Assembly (NCBI GenBank): GCA_001028025.1
Contig: LDAQ01000108.1
Span: 1 to 64,000, forward strand
Direction: 5' to 3'
Source: Faecalicatena fissicatena
GTDB taxonomy: Bacteria; Bacillota; Clostridia; Lachnospirales; Lachnospiraceae
DNA length: 64,000 nt
Shown here: one piece after another, positions 18,262 to 27,243 of the stretch
Layout of the letters: the number at the start of each line of letters is the position of its first letter
How positions within the stretch are numbered: position 1 is the stretch's first letter
Program-made: the position numbers and the translations under genes
The notes under the pieces: generated by a model
What the model was told of the DNA's origin: nothing
Database searches by the model: none
The model's input: the letters and a program-made list of their open reading frames with translations, nothing else

Positions 18262-18499
18262 GGAAACCTGTTTAAACGATATACAGCCGGGGCAGAAAGC
18301 AGTGGTCAGGGAGCTGAAGGCAGATGGCAGCATCCACAGGCGTCTTCTGGACATTGGTCTTGTAAGAGGAACAAAAGTTGAATGCGTAGGGAAAAGTCCC
18401 GGAGGAGATCCGGGGGCATTTTTAATCCGCGGCGCGGTCATCGCGATCCGATCGGAAGACTGTGGAAATATTCTCGTTCAAATGATGGAAGGTGCCTGA
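18254..18499 (+). CDS. feoA: FeoA ferrous iron transport protein
   Basis: The 81-residue SH3-like protein matches FeoA, a small cytoplasmic partner needed for FeoB-dependent Fe(II) uptake. The family pattern is seen in LNDIQPGQKAVVREL and RRLLDIGLVRGTKVECVG. The ribosome site is weak (AAGGCGG). The stop codon lies just before the feoB start, so the two are translationally linked. The duplicated leader with two palindromes lies directly upstream. Confidence 0.93.
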   Translation: MKKETCLNDIQPGQKAVVRELKADGSIHRRLLDIGLVRGTKVECVGKSPGGDPGAFLIRGAVIAIRSEDCGNILVQMMEGA

Positions 18500-18500
18500 G

Positions 18501-20654
18501 ATGGGGCGCGAAAAAGTGATTGCCATAGCAGGTAATCCAAACGTAGGAAAGAGTACCGTTTTCAACAGTCTGACAAATCTGCACCAGCACACGGGAAACT
18601 GGCCGGGGAAGACAGTCACAAATGCCTCCGGACACTGTGAGACGAAAGAATATTCTTATAAAATGGTGGATATACCGGGGACGTACTCGCTGCTGGCCCA
18701 CTCCGCGGAAGAGGAGGCGGCCAGGGATTTTATCTGCTTTGGAGATGCGGATGCGGTAGTTGTAGTCTGTGACGCAGTCTGCCTGGAGCGGAATCTCAAC
18801 CTTGTGCTTCAGATTCTGGAAATTACCAGAAAAGTGATTGTCTGTGTGAATCTTCTGGATGAAGCGGAGAAAAAAGGGATCTATGTGGATCTGGATATCC
18901 TTTCCCGGGAGCTGGGAGTACCTGTTATCGGTATGGTGGCGCGGGAAGGAAAGGGCAGGGAGCAGCTGCTTGAGACAATGGACGATATGATGCGTAGCGC
19001 CGAAAACATAAGGCAGGAACTTCAGGCATCCTCTGTAAGCTGCCCGGCCGGAACCGGATATGTGATTCCATACTGCGGCGTCCTGGAAAAAGCTATTGGG
19101 GTGGTGGAGTCTGCGGTCGATGTAGTATTGGAGGGGATACAGATGCCGTGTGCCTCCTCATGCAACGGATGTCTGAACAGCAGATGGCTTTCCCTTCGGC
19201 TGCTGGATTACGACAAAGCGCTGGGGGAAAGCATCCGCAGATACCTGCAGCGGGATATCTGCCGGGAGCACTGCCTGAAAGAAGCACTGCCGGAGGCACA
19301 AAAATTACTGCAGAAAAATCATATAGATAAGAAGAGGCTGGAGGAAGAGATTGTCTCTTCAGTAATGTATATTGCAGAGCGGATCTGCGAAAAAGCGGTC
19401 ACCTGCACAAAGGAGCATTCTGACAGCAGGGACCGGAAAATCGACAGTATCCTTACTAGCAGAAGGGCGGGATATCCGCTTATGGCGGCCCTTTTGATGG
19501 CAGTACTGTGGATGACGATAACCGGGGCAAACTATCCTTCTGAACTTCTGGCAAAGGGACTGTTCTGGGTACAGGACAGACTGACAGAGCTGTTTCAGTT
19601 TATGGGGGCTCCATCCTGGCTCCATGGCATGTTGGTTCTGGGAGTTTACCGGGTGCTGGCATGGGTGATATCCGTTATGCTTCCGCCTATGGCAATATTT
19701 TTCCCTCTGTTTACACTGCTGGAGGATGCGGGATATCTTCCCAGAATAGCTTATAATCTGGATAAACCATTCAAAAAATGCTGTGCCTGTGGAAAACAGG
19801 CGCTGACCATGTGCATGGGCTTCGGATGCAATGCTGCTGGTGTCGTAGGGTGCAGGATCATAGACTCTCCGAGAGAGCGGATGATTGCCATCCTTACAAA
19901 CAGTTTTGTCCCCTGTAATGGGCGTTTTCCAACTCTGATTGCAATTATTACCATGTTTTTTGCAGGCATTTCAGGCGGGGTGGGGGGATCCCTTTTATCT
20001 GCATTTTTGCTTACCACATTTATACTGCTTGGTGTGGGCATGACATTTCTGGTTTCCTGGCTTTTGTCAAAAACCGTGCTGAAAGGTGTGCCGTCTTCAT
20101 TTACACTGGAACTTCCGCCATACCGCAGGCCCCAGGTGGGCAAAGTGATTGTAAGGTCCATCTTCGACAGAACACTGTTTGTACTGGGCCGTGCAATTGT
20201 GGTGGCGGCTCCCGCAGGCCTGTTTATCTGGGCTGCAGCAAATATTAACGTGGGGGATATGAGCCTTCTGAACTATTGTGCATCCATGCTGGACCCATTT
20301 GCGAAAATGCTGGGGCTTGACGGTGTTATTCTGATTGCCTTTATCCTCGGACTTCCGGCGAATGAGATTGTGGTTCCTATCATAATTATGGCCTATATGG
20401 CGCAGGGGAGTCTTGTGGAATTCGACAGTCTTGCAGAAATGAAGAACCTGTTTGTAAATCATGGCTGGACCTGGCTTACGGCAGTGTGTACAATGCTCTT
20501 TTCCCTCATGCACTGGCCGTGCTCCACAACACTGCTGACAATTAAAAAAGAGACGGGAAGCTGGAAGTGGACTCTGGCAGCGCTGGTCATACCGACAGGG
20601 GCGGGGATTCTGGTATGTTTCATCGTTGCCCAGGTGGGAAGGCAGTTTTTGTAA
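18501..20654 (+). CDS. feoB: FeoB ferrous iron transporter
   Basis: The 717-residue protein has an N-terminal GTPase domain (G1 GNPNVGKST at about 10-18; G3 DIPGTYSL; G4 in VNLLDEAEKKG) and a helical GDI-like segment. The C-terminal membrane domain has two Gate regions and the conserved CMGFGCNAAGV. Length is normal for FeoB. It imports Fe(II) across the cytoplasmic membrane. I place the start at ATG 18501; a GTG at 18492 overlapping feoA is less likely, because GGAAGG sits before the ATG. A terminator follows at 20699. Confidence 0.96.
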   Translation: MGREKVIAIAGNPNVGKSTVFNSLTNLHQHTGNWPGKTVTNASGHCETKEYSYKMVDIPGTYSLLAHSAEEEAARDFICFGDADAVVVVCDAVCLERNLNLVLQILEITRKVIVCVNLLDEAEKKGIYVDLDILSRELGVPVIGMVAREGKGREQLLETMDDMMRSAENIRQELQASSVSCPAGTGYVIPYCGVLEKAIGVVESAVDVVLEGIQMPCASSCNGCLNSRWLSLRLLDYDKALGESIRRYLQRDICREHCLKEALPEAQKLLQKNHIDKKRLEEEIVSSVMYIAERICEKAVTCTKEHSDSRDRKIDSILTSRRAGYPLMAALLMAVLWMTITGANYPSELLAKGLFWVQDRLTELFQFMGAPSWLHGMLVLGVYRVLAWVISVMLPPMAIFFPLFTLLEDAGYLPRIAYNLDKPFKKCCACGKQALTMCMGFGCNAAGVVGCRIIDSPRERMIAILTNSFVPCNGRFPTLIAIITMFFAGISGGVGGSLLSAFLLTTFILLGVGMTFLVSWLLSKTVLKGVPSSFTLELPPYRRPQVGKVIVRSIFDRTLFVLGRAIVVAAPAGLFIWAAANINVGDMSLLNYCASMLDPFAKMLGLDGVILIAFILGLPANEIVVPIIIMAYMAQGSLVEFDSLAEMKNLFVNHGWTWLTAVCTMLFSLMHWPCSTTLLTIKKETGSWKWTLAALVIPTGAGILVCFIVAQVGRQFL

Positions 20655-20698
20655 AAATAAAATTAAAGGTGGAGAAGGAAACCGCCAGAATTGTGAAA

Positions 20699-20736
20699 AA
20701 GAATGCTGCCGGGACAGAAAGGCAGCATTCTTTTTT
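20699..20736 (+). terminator. Rho-independent terminator of feoAB
   Basis: AAGAATGCTGCC (20699-20710) pairs perfectly with GGCAGCATTCTT (20721-20732) and is followed by T residues. Confidence 0.9.
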
Positions 20737-20888
20737 AGTTTTATAGGAAAGTTATCAGGGAATAATAAATCCCTGTACAGACCTTCCTAAAAAGGCGAAC
20801 AATTGTGCAGCGAAAAGTGTATCAATATTGTAATTATGTTCTGTCGATGCTATGGTAACTTTAGACTATTTGTACAGGAGGAAAGACC

Positions 20889-22424
20889 ATGGGAAAACAG
20901 ATGTTAGCAGGTATTGATGTGGGAACCACAGGCGTCAAGGTGATACTTTTTGATATGCAGGGCACCATAATGGGAAGTGCGTATGAAGAATATAAATGTA
21001 TGTATCTGAAAACGGGATGGGTGGAGCAGGACCCGGATATGCTCATCCAGGCAGTATACCGGACATGCCGCGCAGCAATCCGCAGTACAGCAGTGAATGT
21101 ATGTGATATTCAGGGTGTCAGTGTATCGGCGCAGAGAAGCTGTGCGGTACTGATGTCACAGGCCGGGACTCCGTTGAAAATGATTTCCTGGCTGGATAAC
21201 CGTGCTGTGGATGAGGTGAAGGAAATTGAGGAGGCTTTCGGGGCAGAACGTTTTTACGAGATAACAGGCCTGCCGCTATGTGCCACATGGATATTGCCGA
21301 AGCTGCTTCATGTGCGTAAGAATCAGCCTGAATTGTGGAAGAAGGTGCACAAAGTATGCCAGCTGCAGGACCTGATTCTGCGGGCACTGGGAGTGGACGG
21401 CTATTACGGAAACGAGCCGGAGGCGGGATTCTGGGGGCTTTGGGATAACCAGAAGCTGTGCTTCCATGAGGCTTTGCTGCAGACGTTTTCCATCAGCCCT
21501 TCTTTGCTTCCAGAGATCCGGCAGGTGGGAGAGCTGGTTGGGCGGATCACGAAAAAAACTTCCGCACTGACGGGATTTGCGGAGGGAATGCCAATCTGTG
21601 TGGGAATCGGAGATCAGAACAGCGCGGCAGTTGGGGCTGGGATTGTTACACCCGGCGCGGTATCCGTTTCTCTGGGGACCGGAGGGCTGGCAACGGCACT
21701 GCTCCAGGACTGCTATCGGGATCCGAAGGGACAGGCAATGGTGACCAGCCATGCGATTCATGGCATGTGGACATTCGAGGGCCTTCAGAATGCGGCGGCA
21801 GGTGTATACCGCTGGTTTCGGGATGAGATTGCCGCTTTAGAAAAACAAAATGCAGAACAAAACGGTGGTAACGCATATGATGCGCTGAACCAGATGATTA
21901 GTTCGGTGCCCGCGGGGGCAAAAGGCCTGCTCATGCTGCCCTACTTTGCAGGCAGCGCAGCTCCGCGTTGGGATGCATCGGCCCGCGGAGGATTTATCGG
22001 ACTTACACTGTCCCATGACCGTGCATGTATGGCACGCGCGTGTGTAGAGGGAATTACACTGGAACAAAAGGATATTCTGAGCAGTCTTCCGAGTATGGGA
22101 CAGGAATTTTCCCATGTAAGGATTGTCGGCGGGGCAACCCGGTCCGAAGTTTGGAATCAGATCCAGGCTGATGTCTACAATCTGCCCTGCGAGACTCTGG
22201 AGGTCAGCGATGCCGCCGCGTTGGGCGCAGCCATAAGCGCCGGGGCGGGAGTGGGGGCGTTTAAATCCATTGGGCAGGGCGCCAGGGAGATGGTGCATGT
22301 CCGTCGGCGTTATGAACCGGACCCGGAGCAGGCCGCCATATATGAAAAGCTTTATGCGGTGTATTGCAATACCTGCGAGGCACTTACAGGCGCAAAGGTT
22401 TTTCGGGATCTGGCCCAATTTTAA
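20889..22424 (+). CDS. FGGY-family carbohydrate kinase
   Basis: The 511-residue kinase has the ASKHA fold: phosphate-1 motif GIDVGTTGVKVILFD near 8-22, SWLDNRA in the N-terminal domain, and the adenosine region VRIVGGATRSEVWNQIQADV near 420. It phosphorylates a sugar or polyol; similarity is closest to xylulokinases, but the substrate cannot be named. It converges on the SorC regulator, sharing a terminator with it, and the PTS operon starts beyond that regulator. It may feed the same pathway. Confidence 0.85.
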   Translation: MGKQMLAGIDVGTTGVKVILFDMQGTIMGSAYEEYKCMYLKTGWVEQDPDMLIQAVYRTCRAAIRSTAVNVCDIQGVSVSAQRSCAVLMSQAGTPLKMISWLDNRAVDEVKEIEEAFGAERFYEITGLPLCATWILPKLLHVRKNQPELWKKVHKVCQLQDLILRALGVDGYYGNEPEAGFWGLWDNQKLCFHEALLQTFSISPSLLPEIRQVGELVGRITKKTSALTGFAEGMPICVGIGDQNSAAVGAGIVTPGAVSVSLGTGGLATALLQDCYRDPKGQAMVTSHAIHGMWTFEGLQNAAAGVYRWFRDEIAALEKQNAEQNGGNAYDALNQMISSVPAGAKGLLMLPYFAGSAAPRWDASARGGFIGLTLSHDRACMARACVEGITLEQKDILSSLPSMGQEFSHVRIVGGATRSEVWNQIQADVYNLPCETLEVSDAAALGAAISAGAGVGAFKSIGQGAREMVHVRRRYEPDPEQAAIYEKLYAVYCNTCEALTGAKVFRDLAQF

Positions 22425-22440
22425 AACAAACTAAAAAGAA

Positions 22441-22476
22441 GCAGGCCGCACCGGTCATATTGCCGGTGCGGCCTGC
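22441..22476. terminator. bidirectional Rho-independent terminator
   Basis: A perfect 14-bp stem, GCAGGCCGCACCGG with CCGGTGCGGCCTGC, has an 8-nt loop. It lies between the convergent FGGY kinase and SorC genes and can end both transcripts. Confidence 0.88.
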
Positions 22477-22495
22477 CTTTCTGCTATAAATGGAG

Positions 22496-23455
22496 CTATA
22501 ATATCTGCTCAGCCGTGAGCAGAGAAATCGCGGCGATCTCATCAATAATCAGGGCGTTGATATGGCGTCCCCGCAGCGCAGCCAGAATTGGCTGTGTTTT
22601 TTTATGTCCGGCGCACAGACCGACGACAGTCGGGATCTGATGCAGTTCTTCCATAGTTACCCCTACCACCCGGTTGCTCAGAAATGTATCTGGTTCTGAA
22701 CCGTCTTCCATGAGCTGGTGCCCGCAGATGTCGCAGACCAGACCGAGTTCGCCGAGCCTTCTGGCTTCGTTCTCTTCAATGTAATTGGCACGGTAGGCAA
22801 TAGAGTCCTTGTAGTAGGAACTGCCCAGGCCGACAAACGCGATATCCAGGGAGTGAATCTGACGGAAATGTTCAAGGATAGCCGGTTCTTTCATCAGAAG
22901 ATCCCTGAGTGCCGGGTCACTTACAATCAGGGGAGCCTGGAGAATACTGTGATTGCATTGAAGCTTGTGGGCAATCACTTTGACCAGTTCACGGGCATCA
23001 ATATTCAGATTCTGGCTGTATGTACCGCCCACCAGCTGCACCACCATTGCATTTGGAAAAGAGGTTCTGGCCTGGAATTCACGGGTAAAGGCGCACAGAG
23101 TTGTACCCCAGGAGATGCCTATTTTTGTATGTTCCTGCATATTGGAATTCAGGTAATCGGAAGCAGCGCGCCCCACATTTACCTTTGTGGCTTCTTCGTT
23201 GACGGCACTGGGAACGACACTCACAAAACGCAGGTTAAAATGCTTTTTCAGCTTATCCGCATTCTGTTCCAGGGACATGCGGGGGTCCCGTATAGTGATC
23301 TGTACAATGTTCAGCTGGCGTGCCTCTGTGAGAAGACGCGAGACTTTGGGGCGCGAAATATTCATCAGATGGGCAATCTCCTGCTGTGACATGTTCCCGT
23401 AATAGTATAATTTGGCAGCCTTAATAATATCCTTTCGTTTTTGACTGTGCTCCAT
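22496..23455 (-). CDS. SorC/DeoR-family sugar-binding transcriptional regulator
   Basis: The 319-residue protein has an N-terminal helix-turn-helix (about 8-55; KAAKLYYYGNMSQQEIAHLM, then ISRPKVSRLLTEAR). The large C-terminal sugar-phosphate-binding domain has the family landmarks GISWGTTL and DIAFVGLGS. AGGAGG precedes the ATG. It is divergent from the nine-gene PTS operon and most likely represses it until a phosphorylated sugar binds. A remnant matching about residues 258-285 of this gene lies at 30831-30908, beyond the other end of the operon. Confidence 0.92.
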   Translation of the reverse strand: MEHSQKRKDIIKAAKLYYYGNMSQQEIAHLMNISRPKVSRLLTEARQLNIVQITIRDPRMSLEQNADKLKKHFNLRFVSVVPSAVNEEATKVNVGRAASDYLNSNMQEHTKIGISWGTTLCAFTREFQARTSFPNAMVVQLVGGTYSQNLNIDARELVKVIAHKLQCNHSILQAPLIVSDPALRDLLMKEPAILEHFRQIHSLDIAFVGLGSSYYKDSIAYRANYIEENEARRLGELGLVCDICGHQLMEDGSEPDTFLSNRVVGVTMEELHQIPTVVGLCAGHKKTQPILAALRGRHINALIIDEIAAISLLTAEQIL

Positions 23456-23529
23456 AATAAAATTCCTCCTTTAGCCCTGAGTATATCAGTGCATTTATGC
23501 TTTTTTTCTTATAAATCGTGTGTAAACAA

Positions 23530-23565
23530 CTGTTCATTGTCTATATTATACACATAACTGAACAG
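23530..23565. promoter_or_regulatory. probable SorC operator
   Basis: CTGTTCA at 23530-23536 and TGAACAG at 23559-23565 form a spaced inverted repeat. A third half-site, TGTTCA, lies at 23600-23605 inside the operon promoter. TGAACA/TGTTCA half-sites are known for LsrR-type SorC regulators. Assignment to this regulator is inferred. Confidence 0.55.
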
Positions 23566-23591
23566 ATGTGCAATATTAATTATTGGAAATG

Positions 23592-23620
23592 TTGACTTAT
23601 GTTCAAACGAATGCTAATAT
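23592..23620 (+). promoter_or_regulatory. promoter of the PTS operon
   Basis: TTGACT at 23592-23597 and TAATAT at 23615-23620 are spaced 17 bp, and a TG lies one base before the -10. A TGTTCA half-site overlaps the spacer, suiting repression. Confidence 0.65.
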
Positions 23621-23661
23621 GAAAAAAACGAAGAAAGCTGTTTAAGAAAGGAGTAGTTATT

Positions 23662-24804
23662 ATGAATAGCAGGGAACGAGTCAGGGCTGTTCTGAGGCGT
23701 GAGATACCGGATCGGGTACCGATGGATCTGTGGGGAACCGACAGCCGTATGAATACCGAGTTTTACGAAATAGCTGCCAAATATCTGGGATACACAGAAT
23801 TGGGGGAACGTATTCGTCCGGGGTCAACCTCAGAATATGAAGATTACCGCATCAGCGATCTGATCGGTTCAGATTTTCGTCATATCAACATCGGGAAGCC
23901 GGATAGTTTTAAAAGTTATAAAGACGATGACGGCAATATTATCGATGAGTGGGGCGTAGGGCGTAAGCTGATTGGAATTCATCCCTCCTTGTCATACCAT
24001 CCCCTGGCCGATGCAGAGATTGAGGATCTGGAAACATATCACTGGCCGGTTATGAGAGATGAGGGAAGAGTGAGGGGACTGCGTGAGCGCGCGGCAGACT
24101 GGTATGAGAATACAGATTTTGCTATTACTGCTACCTCAGCCACATCGGGAACTATTTTTGAAATGTGCCAGTATCTCAGGGGAATCGAACAGTTCCTGGT
24201 TGATATGTATGAAGATCCCGATTTTGCAATGGCTCTGATCAACAAAGTGACGGATCTTCTGATTGAGCTGAATGTATGGTATCTGGAAGCGGTTGGGCCA
24301 TATATTGAATGGCTGGAGTTTTCTTCGGATTTTGGTACGCAGAATGCACCTTTTATGTCACCGGACTTATTTGAAGAATTTATGCTGGAGCCTCACAGAA
24401 GATTGTTTGACGCCTGCAGAAAAGCGGCTCCTAATATTAAGATTTTCCTGCACAGCTGCGGAAGCGTTAAGCTGCTGATGCCGCATTTTATCGAAATGGG
24501 GGTGGATATCCAGAGTGCACTGCAGCCGCTGGCAAAGGACATGGATTCTGCAGAATTGAAGAAGGAATTCGGAGACAGGCTGATCTTCCACGGTGGAGTG
24601 GATATCCAGCAGGCTTTGCCGGGAACAAAGGAAGATACGGAGAAGGATGTGAAGAAACGTCTGGATGCTTTTGCAAAGGACGGCGGCTATATTCTTTCAC
24701 CATCCAATCACTTCCAGACAGATGTGCCGGTTGAAAATTTCTTACATATGTACGAAGTCGGCAGGAGTTACGGGATTTATCCCATTGGCAGTCATCAATT
24801 ATAA
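23662..24804 (+). CDS. uroporphyrinogen decarboxylase (URO-D) family protein, first gene of the PTS operon
   Basis: The 380-residue protein begins MNSRERVRAVLRREIPDRVP, typical of the MtaA/CmuA-like branch of the URO-D fold. It has the metal-binding HSCGSVKLLMP near 273 and GGVDIQQALPG near 312. Relatives include methylcobamide:thiol methyltransferases, while many members in sugar operons have no known reaction. No corrinoid protein is in the operon. It is distinct from the other URO-D-fold gene at 14189. RBS AAAGGAG; 24 bp before the PTS IIB gene. Confidence 0.75.
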   Translation: MNSRERVRAVLRREIPDRVPMDLWGTDSRMNTEFYEIAAKYLGYTELGERIRPGSTSEYEDYRISDLIGSDFRHINIGKPDSFKSYKDDDGNIIDEWGVGRKLIGIHPSLSYHPLADAEIEDLETYHWPVMRDEGRVRGLRERAADWYENTDFAITATSATSGTIFEMCQYLRGIEQFLVDMYEDPDFAMALINKVTDLLIELNVWYLEAVGPYIEWLEFSSDFGTQNAPFMSPDLFEEFMLEPHRRLFDACRKAAPNIKIFLHSCGSVKLLMPHFIEMGVDIQSALQPLAKDMDSAELKKEFGDRLIFHGGVDIQQALPGTKEDTEKDVKKRLDAFAKDGGYILSPSNHFQTDVPVENFLHMYEVGRSYGIYPIGSHQL

Positions 24805-24828
24805 AAATGTTCAGAGAGGAGAAACATT

Positions 24829-25140
24829 ATGGCTGAGAGTAAACTGATTCTTTGTGTATGCGGCGGCGGAATTAATACGTCACTCAACGCAAAAAACAAA
24901 ATCAAAGAGTATCTGGAGTCCGAGAATGTACAGGATATTGAGGTGATTCATGCGATGATCGGAGACATTAACCCATACAATGGCCGCAAAAATATGGTGG
25001 TCGTATGGATGACGCAGATTGATCCTAATTTTAATGCCCCGGGCATCCAGGGGATGAGCTTTGTCATCGGCTCCAAGAAAACAAAGCTGCAGCTCTGTGC
25101 ACAGATACTTGACAAAATGAACGAGATATATGAAGGATAA
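24829..25140 (+). CDS. PTS system galactitol-type IIB component (first copy)
   Basis: The 103-residue protein has the IIB P-loop-like N-terminus, LILCVCGGGINTS. C11 is the likely phospho-acceptor that passes phosphate from IIA to the sugar during transport through IIC. A second IIB gene of different sequence lies three genes downstream. RBS GAGAGGAG. Confidence 0.85.
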   Translation: MAESKLILCVCGGGINTSLNAKNKIKEYLESENVQDIEVIHAMIGDINPYNGRKNMVVVWMTQIDPNFNAPGIQGMSFVIGSKKTKLQLCAQILDKMNEIYEG

Positions 25141-25180
25141 CCGTTGACAATGATATTCAAATAGAGAAAGGAATGGGGAT

Positions 25181-26437
25181 ATGGAAAATATAGTAGCACA
25201 GGTTTCCGGTGTTTTGTCTAACCTGGGAAGCTCTGTTTTGGTCATGGCAGTACTGTTTATTCTGGGTCTTGTATTTCGGGCCGGCTTTTCAAAGAGCCTC
25301 CGCGGCGGCATTTATGCAGGCATCGGACTGGCGGGGCTGAATGTAATCGTCAATGCGGCGATTGCGCAGCTGACACCCGCAATACAGGCATTTTCGGACC
25401 GGTTTGATACGAATCTCAATGTGGCAGACCTGGGGTGGGGAAGCTCCGGAATCGCATTTGCATGGCCTGGCCTTGCACTGGTTATTCTTGGAATTCTTGC
25501 CGTTAATGCACTGATGATCGTGCTGAAGCTTACAAAGACGATGTGGACGGATATCTGGAGCATCTGGCACGGCAATGTGGTGGGCGGTTTCGTTTGGGCG
25601 GCTACCGGAGGCAATATTACGCTGGGTGTCCTGGCGGGTGTGCTGTTTCTTGCGGTCGGTTCCATCATTGCAGACTGGACAGCCAAGGATTACCAGGAAT
25701 TCAATGGGATGCCGGGAATTGCTGTTCCGTGTACCGTGAATCTGATCGGACTTGTGGCAAAACCATTTAATGCATTGATAGAAAAAATACCGGGTCTGAG
25801 AGATATAGATGCCTCCCCTGAAAACACGCGTAAAAGGATGGGCGTTTTCGGTGAACTTGGTGTCATGGGTGTTGTGATCGGGATTCTTATCGGGATTATG
25901 GCCGGCTACCAGTACGGGGCGGTTCTGAACCTGGGCTTCCAGATTGGTGTTCTGATGGTATTTCTGCCGAAGACAGTTTCTGTGTTATGCGAAGGCGTAA
26001 TACCTGTTGCCAATGCGATCACTGAATTTGTCCAGGAAAAGTTCGAGGGACGGGAACTGTATGTGGGCGTGGACTGCGCAGCACTGCTTGGACATCCGTC
26101 CGTTATGGCGGCGGCCGTAATCCTGTATCCTCTTATTATAATACTGGCAATGGTACTGCCGGGAAATGCACTGCTTCCGATTGCGTCTCTGGCGCTGATC
26201 CCATACTGGTGCGGAGCCTGCGCAGCACAGCTCAAAGGGAATGTCTTCCGTATTGTGCTGTTCCTACTGGTATGGTCGATACCTGTATTTTATATCGCTT
26301 CGGCCATGGCACCTATTCATACAGAGACTATGGGAATGCTCGGACTGGCAGACGCGTCTATCCAGAATTCCAGCCTTGATATGGGCGGTGATCCTCTGGG
26401 CGGGCTGATTGTATGGCTGTTCAATCTGATTGGATAA
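25181..26437 (+). CDS. PTS system galactitol-type IIC permease
   Basis: The 418-residue integral membrane protein has about ten hydrophobic segments and matches the GatC family (LGLVFRAGFSKSLRGGIYAG near the start, then PKTVSVLCEGVIPVANAI). It forms the channel and binding site for a polyol or sugar that is phosphorylated on entry. The substrate is unknown; galactitol-type permeases also carry other polyols and pentoses. RBS AAAGGA. The IIA gene follows after 23 bp. Confidence 0.9.
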   Translation: MENIVAQVSGVLSNLGSSVLVMAVLFILGLVFRAGFSKSLRGGIYAGIGLAGLNVIVNAAIAQLTPAIQAFSDRFDTNLNVADLGWGSSGIAFAWPGLALVILGILAVNALMIVLKLTKTMWTDIWSIWHGNVVGGFVWAATGGNITLGVLAGVLFLAVGSIIADWTAKDYQEFNGMPGIAVPCTVNLIGLVAKPFNALIEKIPGLRDIDASPENTRKRMGVFGELGVMGVVIGILIGIMAGYQYGAVLNLGFQIGVLMVFLPKTVSVLCEGVIPVANAITEFVQEKFEGRELYVGVDCAALLGHPSVMAAAVILYPLIIILAMVLPGNALLPIASLALIPYWCGACAAQLKGNVFRIVLFLLVWSIPVFYIASAMAPIHTETMGMLGLADASIQNSSLDMGGDPLGGLIVWLFNLIG

Positions 26438-26460
26438 CAGATTCAAAACTGGAGGATGAA

Positions 26461-26931
26461 ATGATTGTATTAGATGAAAATAATATTCTGCTGGACTGCA
26501 GTGCCGAGTCCAGTGAACAGGCGATCCGCCTGGCTGCGGACTGCCTGTACAGAAATGGATACATAGGTACACAATATGTGGAAGATGTACTGGAAAGGGA
26601 AAAGTCTTATCCCACCGGGCTGCCGACAGATGACGTGATTACAGCGCTGCCCCATGCCAAGAGCGGGGATGTGCTACGGACCGGAGTAAGTGCAGTTCGC
26701 CTTCTCAGCCCCGTTGAGTTTGGCAACATGGCGGACAGCGATGAGAAGCTTCCGGCAGAGCTGATATTTATGCTTGCAAATGCTTCCGGAGCGGATTCAC
26801 ATCTTGAGGATTTGCAGGAACTGATGGAGTGCTTTTCACGCGTGGGCCTGCTGAGGGATCTGAAGGCGGCGGAAACACCGGCAGAATTTGCCCGGATATT
26901 TGCTGCCTGGGAGACATATCCGGAGTCATAG
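26461..26931 (+). CDS. PTS system fructose/mannitol-type IIA component
   Basis: The 156-residue protein is a PTS_EIIA_2 domain. The phosphohistidine H65 is in ITALPHAKSGDV, and the surrounding YPTGLPTDDV and AVRLLSPVEFG fit the family. It accepts phosphate from HPr and hands it to IIB. ATG 26461 is chosen because GGAGGATGAA precedes it; a longer frame begins inside the permease gene without a ribosome site. Confidence 0.9.
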   Translation: MIVLDENNILLDCSAESSEQAIRLAADCLYRNGYIGTQYVEDVLEREKSYPTGLPTDDVITALPHAKSGDVLRTGVSAVRLLSPVEFGNMADSDEKLPAELIFMLANASGADSHLEDLQELMECFSRVGLLRDLKAAETPAEFARIFAAWETYPES

Positions 26932-26952
26932 TGAGGGAAAGGGGGACATTTT

Positions 26953-27243
26953 GTGAAAAAAGTACTGATCGCGGGCGGCCTGTGTGGTACAACTATGCTG
27001 GTTGCAGCAGATAAGATAGAGGCCCGCTGTGCTGCGGCAGGAGTGACGGTGGCGGTTACGATCCAGAACCTGTGGGAGACGTCTTATGTCCGCCCGGGCT
27101 ACGATCTGATCATTGAGATGTTCCCCTATTTTGAGGATGTGCAGTGTCCTGTCATAAGCGGCAAACCGTTTATAAACCATGTGGGTGAAAAGGAGCTGCT
27201 CGGCAGCATTGCCGGCTTATTATGTATGGAGGCGAGCGCATGA
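26953..27243 (+). CDS. PTS system galactitol-type IIB component (second copy)
   Basis: The 96-residue protein starts with GTG after AAAGGGGGA. Its N-terminal motif IAGGLCGTTMLVA places a Cys (C11) at the IIB phosphorylation position, and the C-terminal part matches GatB-like domains. It is only distantly similar to the first IIB of the operon. Its last codons overlap the next gene by 4 bp (ATGA). Two IIB proteins with one IIA and one IIC suggest either two-step phosphate transfer or a regulatory IIB. Confidence 0.8.
   Translation: MKKVLIAGGLCGTTMLVAADKIEARCAAAGVTVAVTIQNLWETSYVRPGYDLIIEMFPYFEDVQCPVISGKPFINHVGEKELLGSIAGLLCMEASA

Noticed and set aside
22718..23389. 223-codon open frame on the plus strand
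   Set aside because: Antisense to the SorC regulator gene; a codon-phase shadow.
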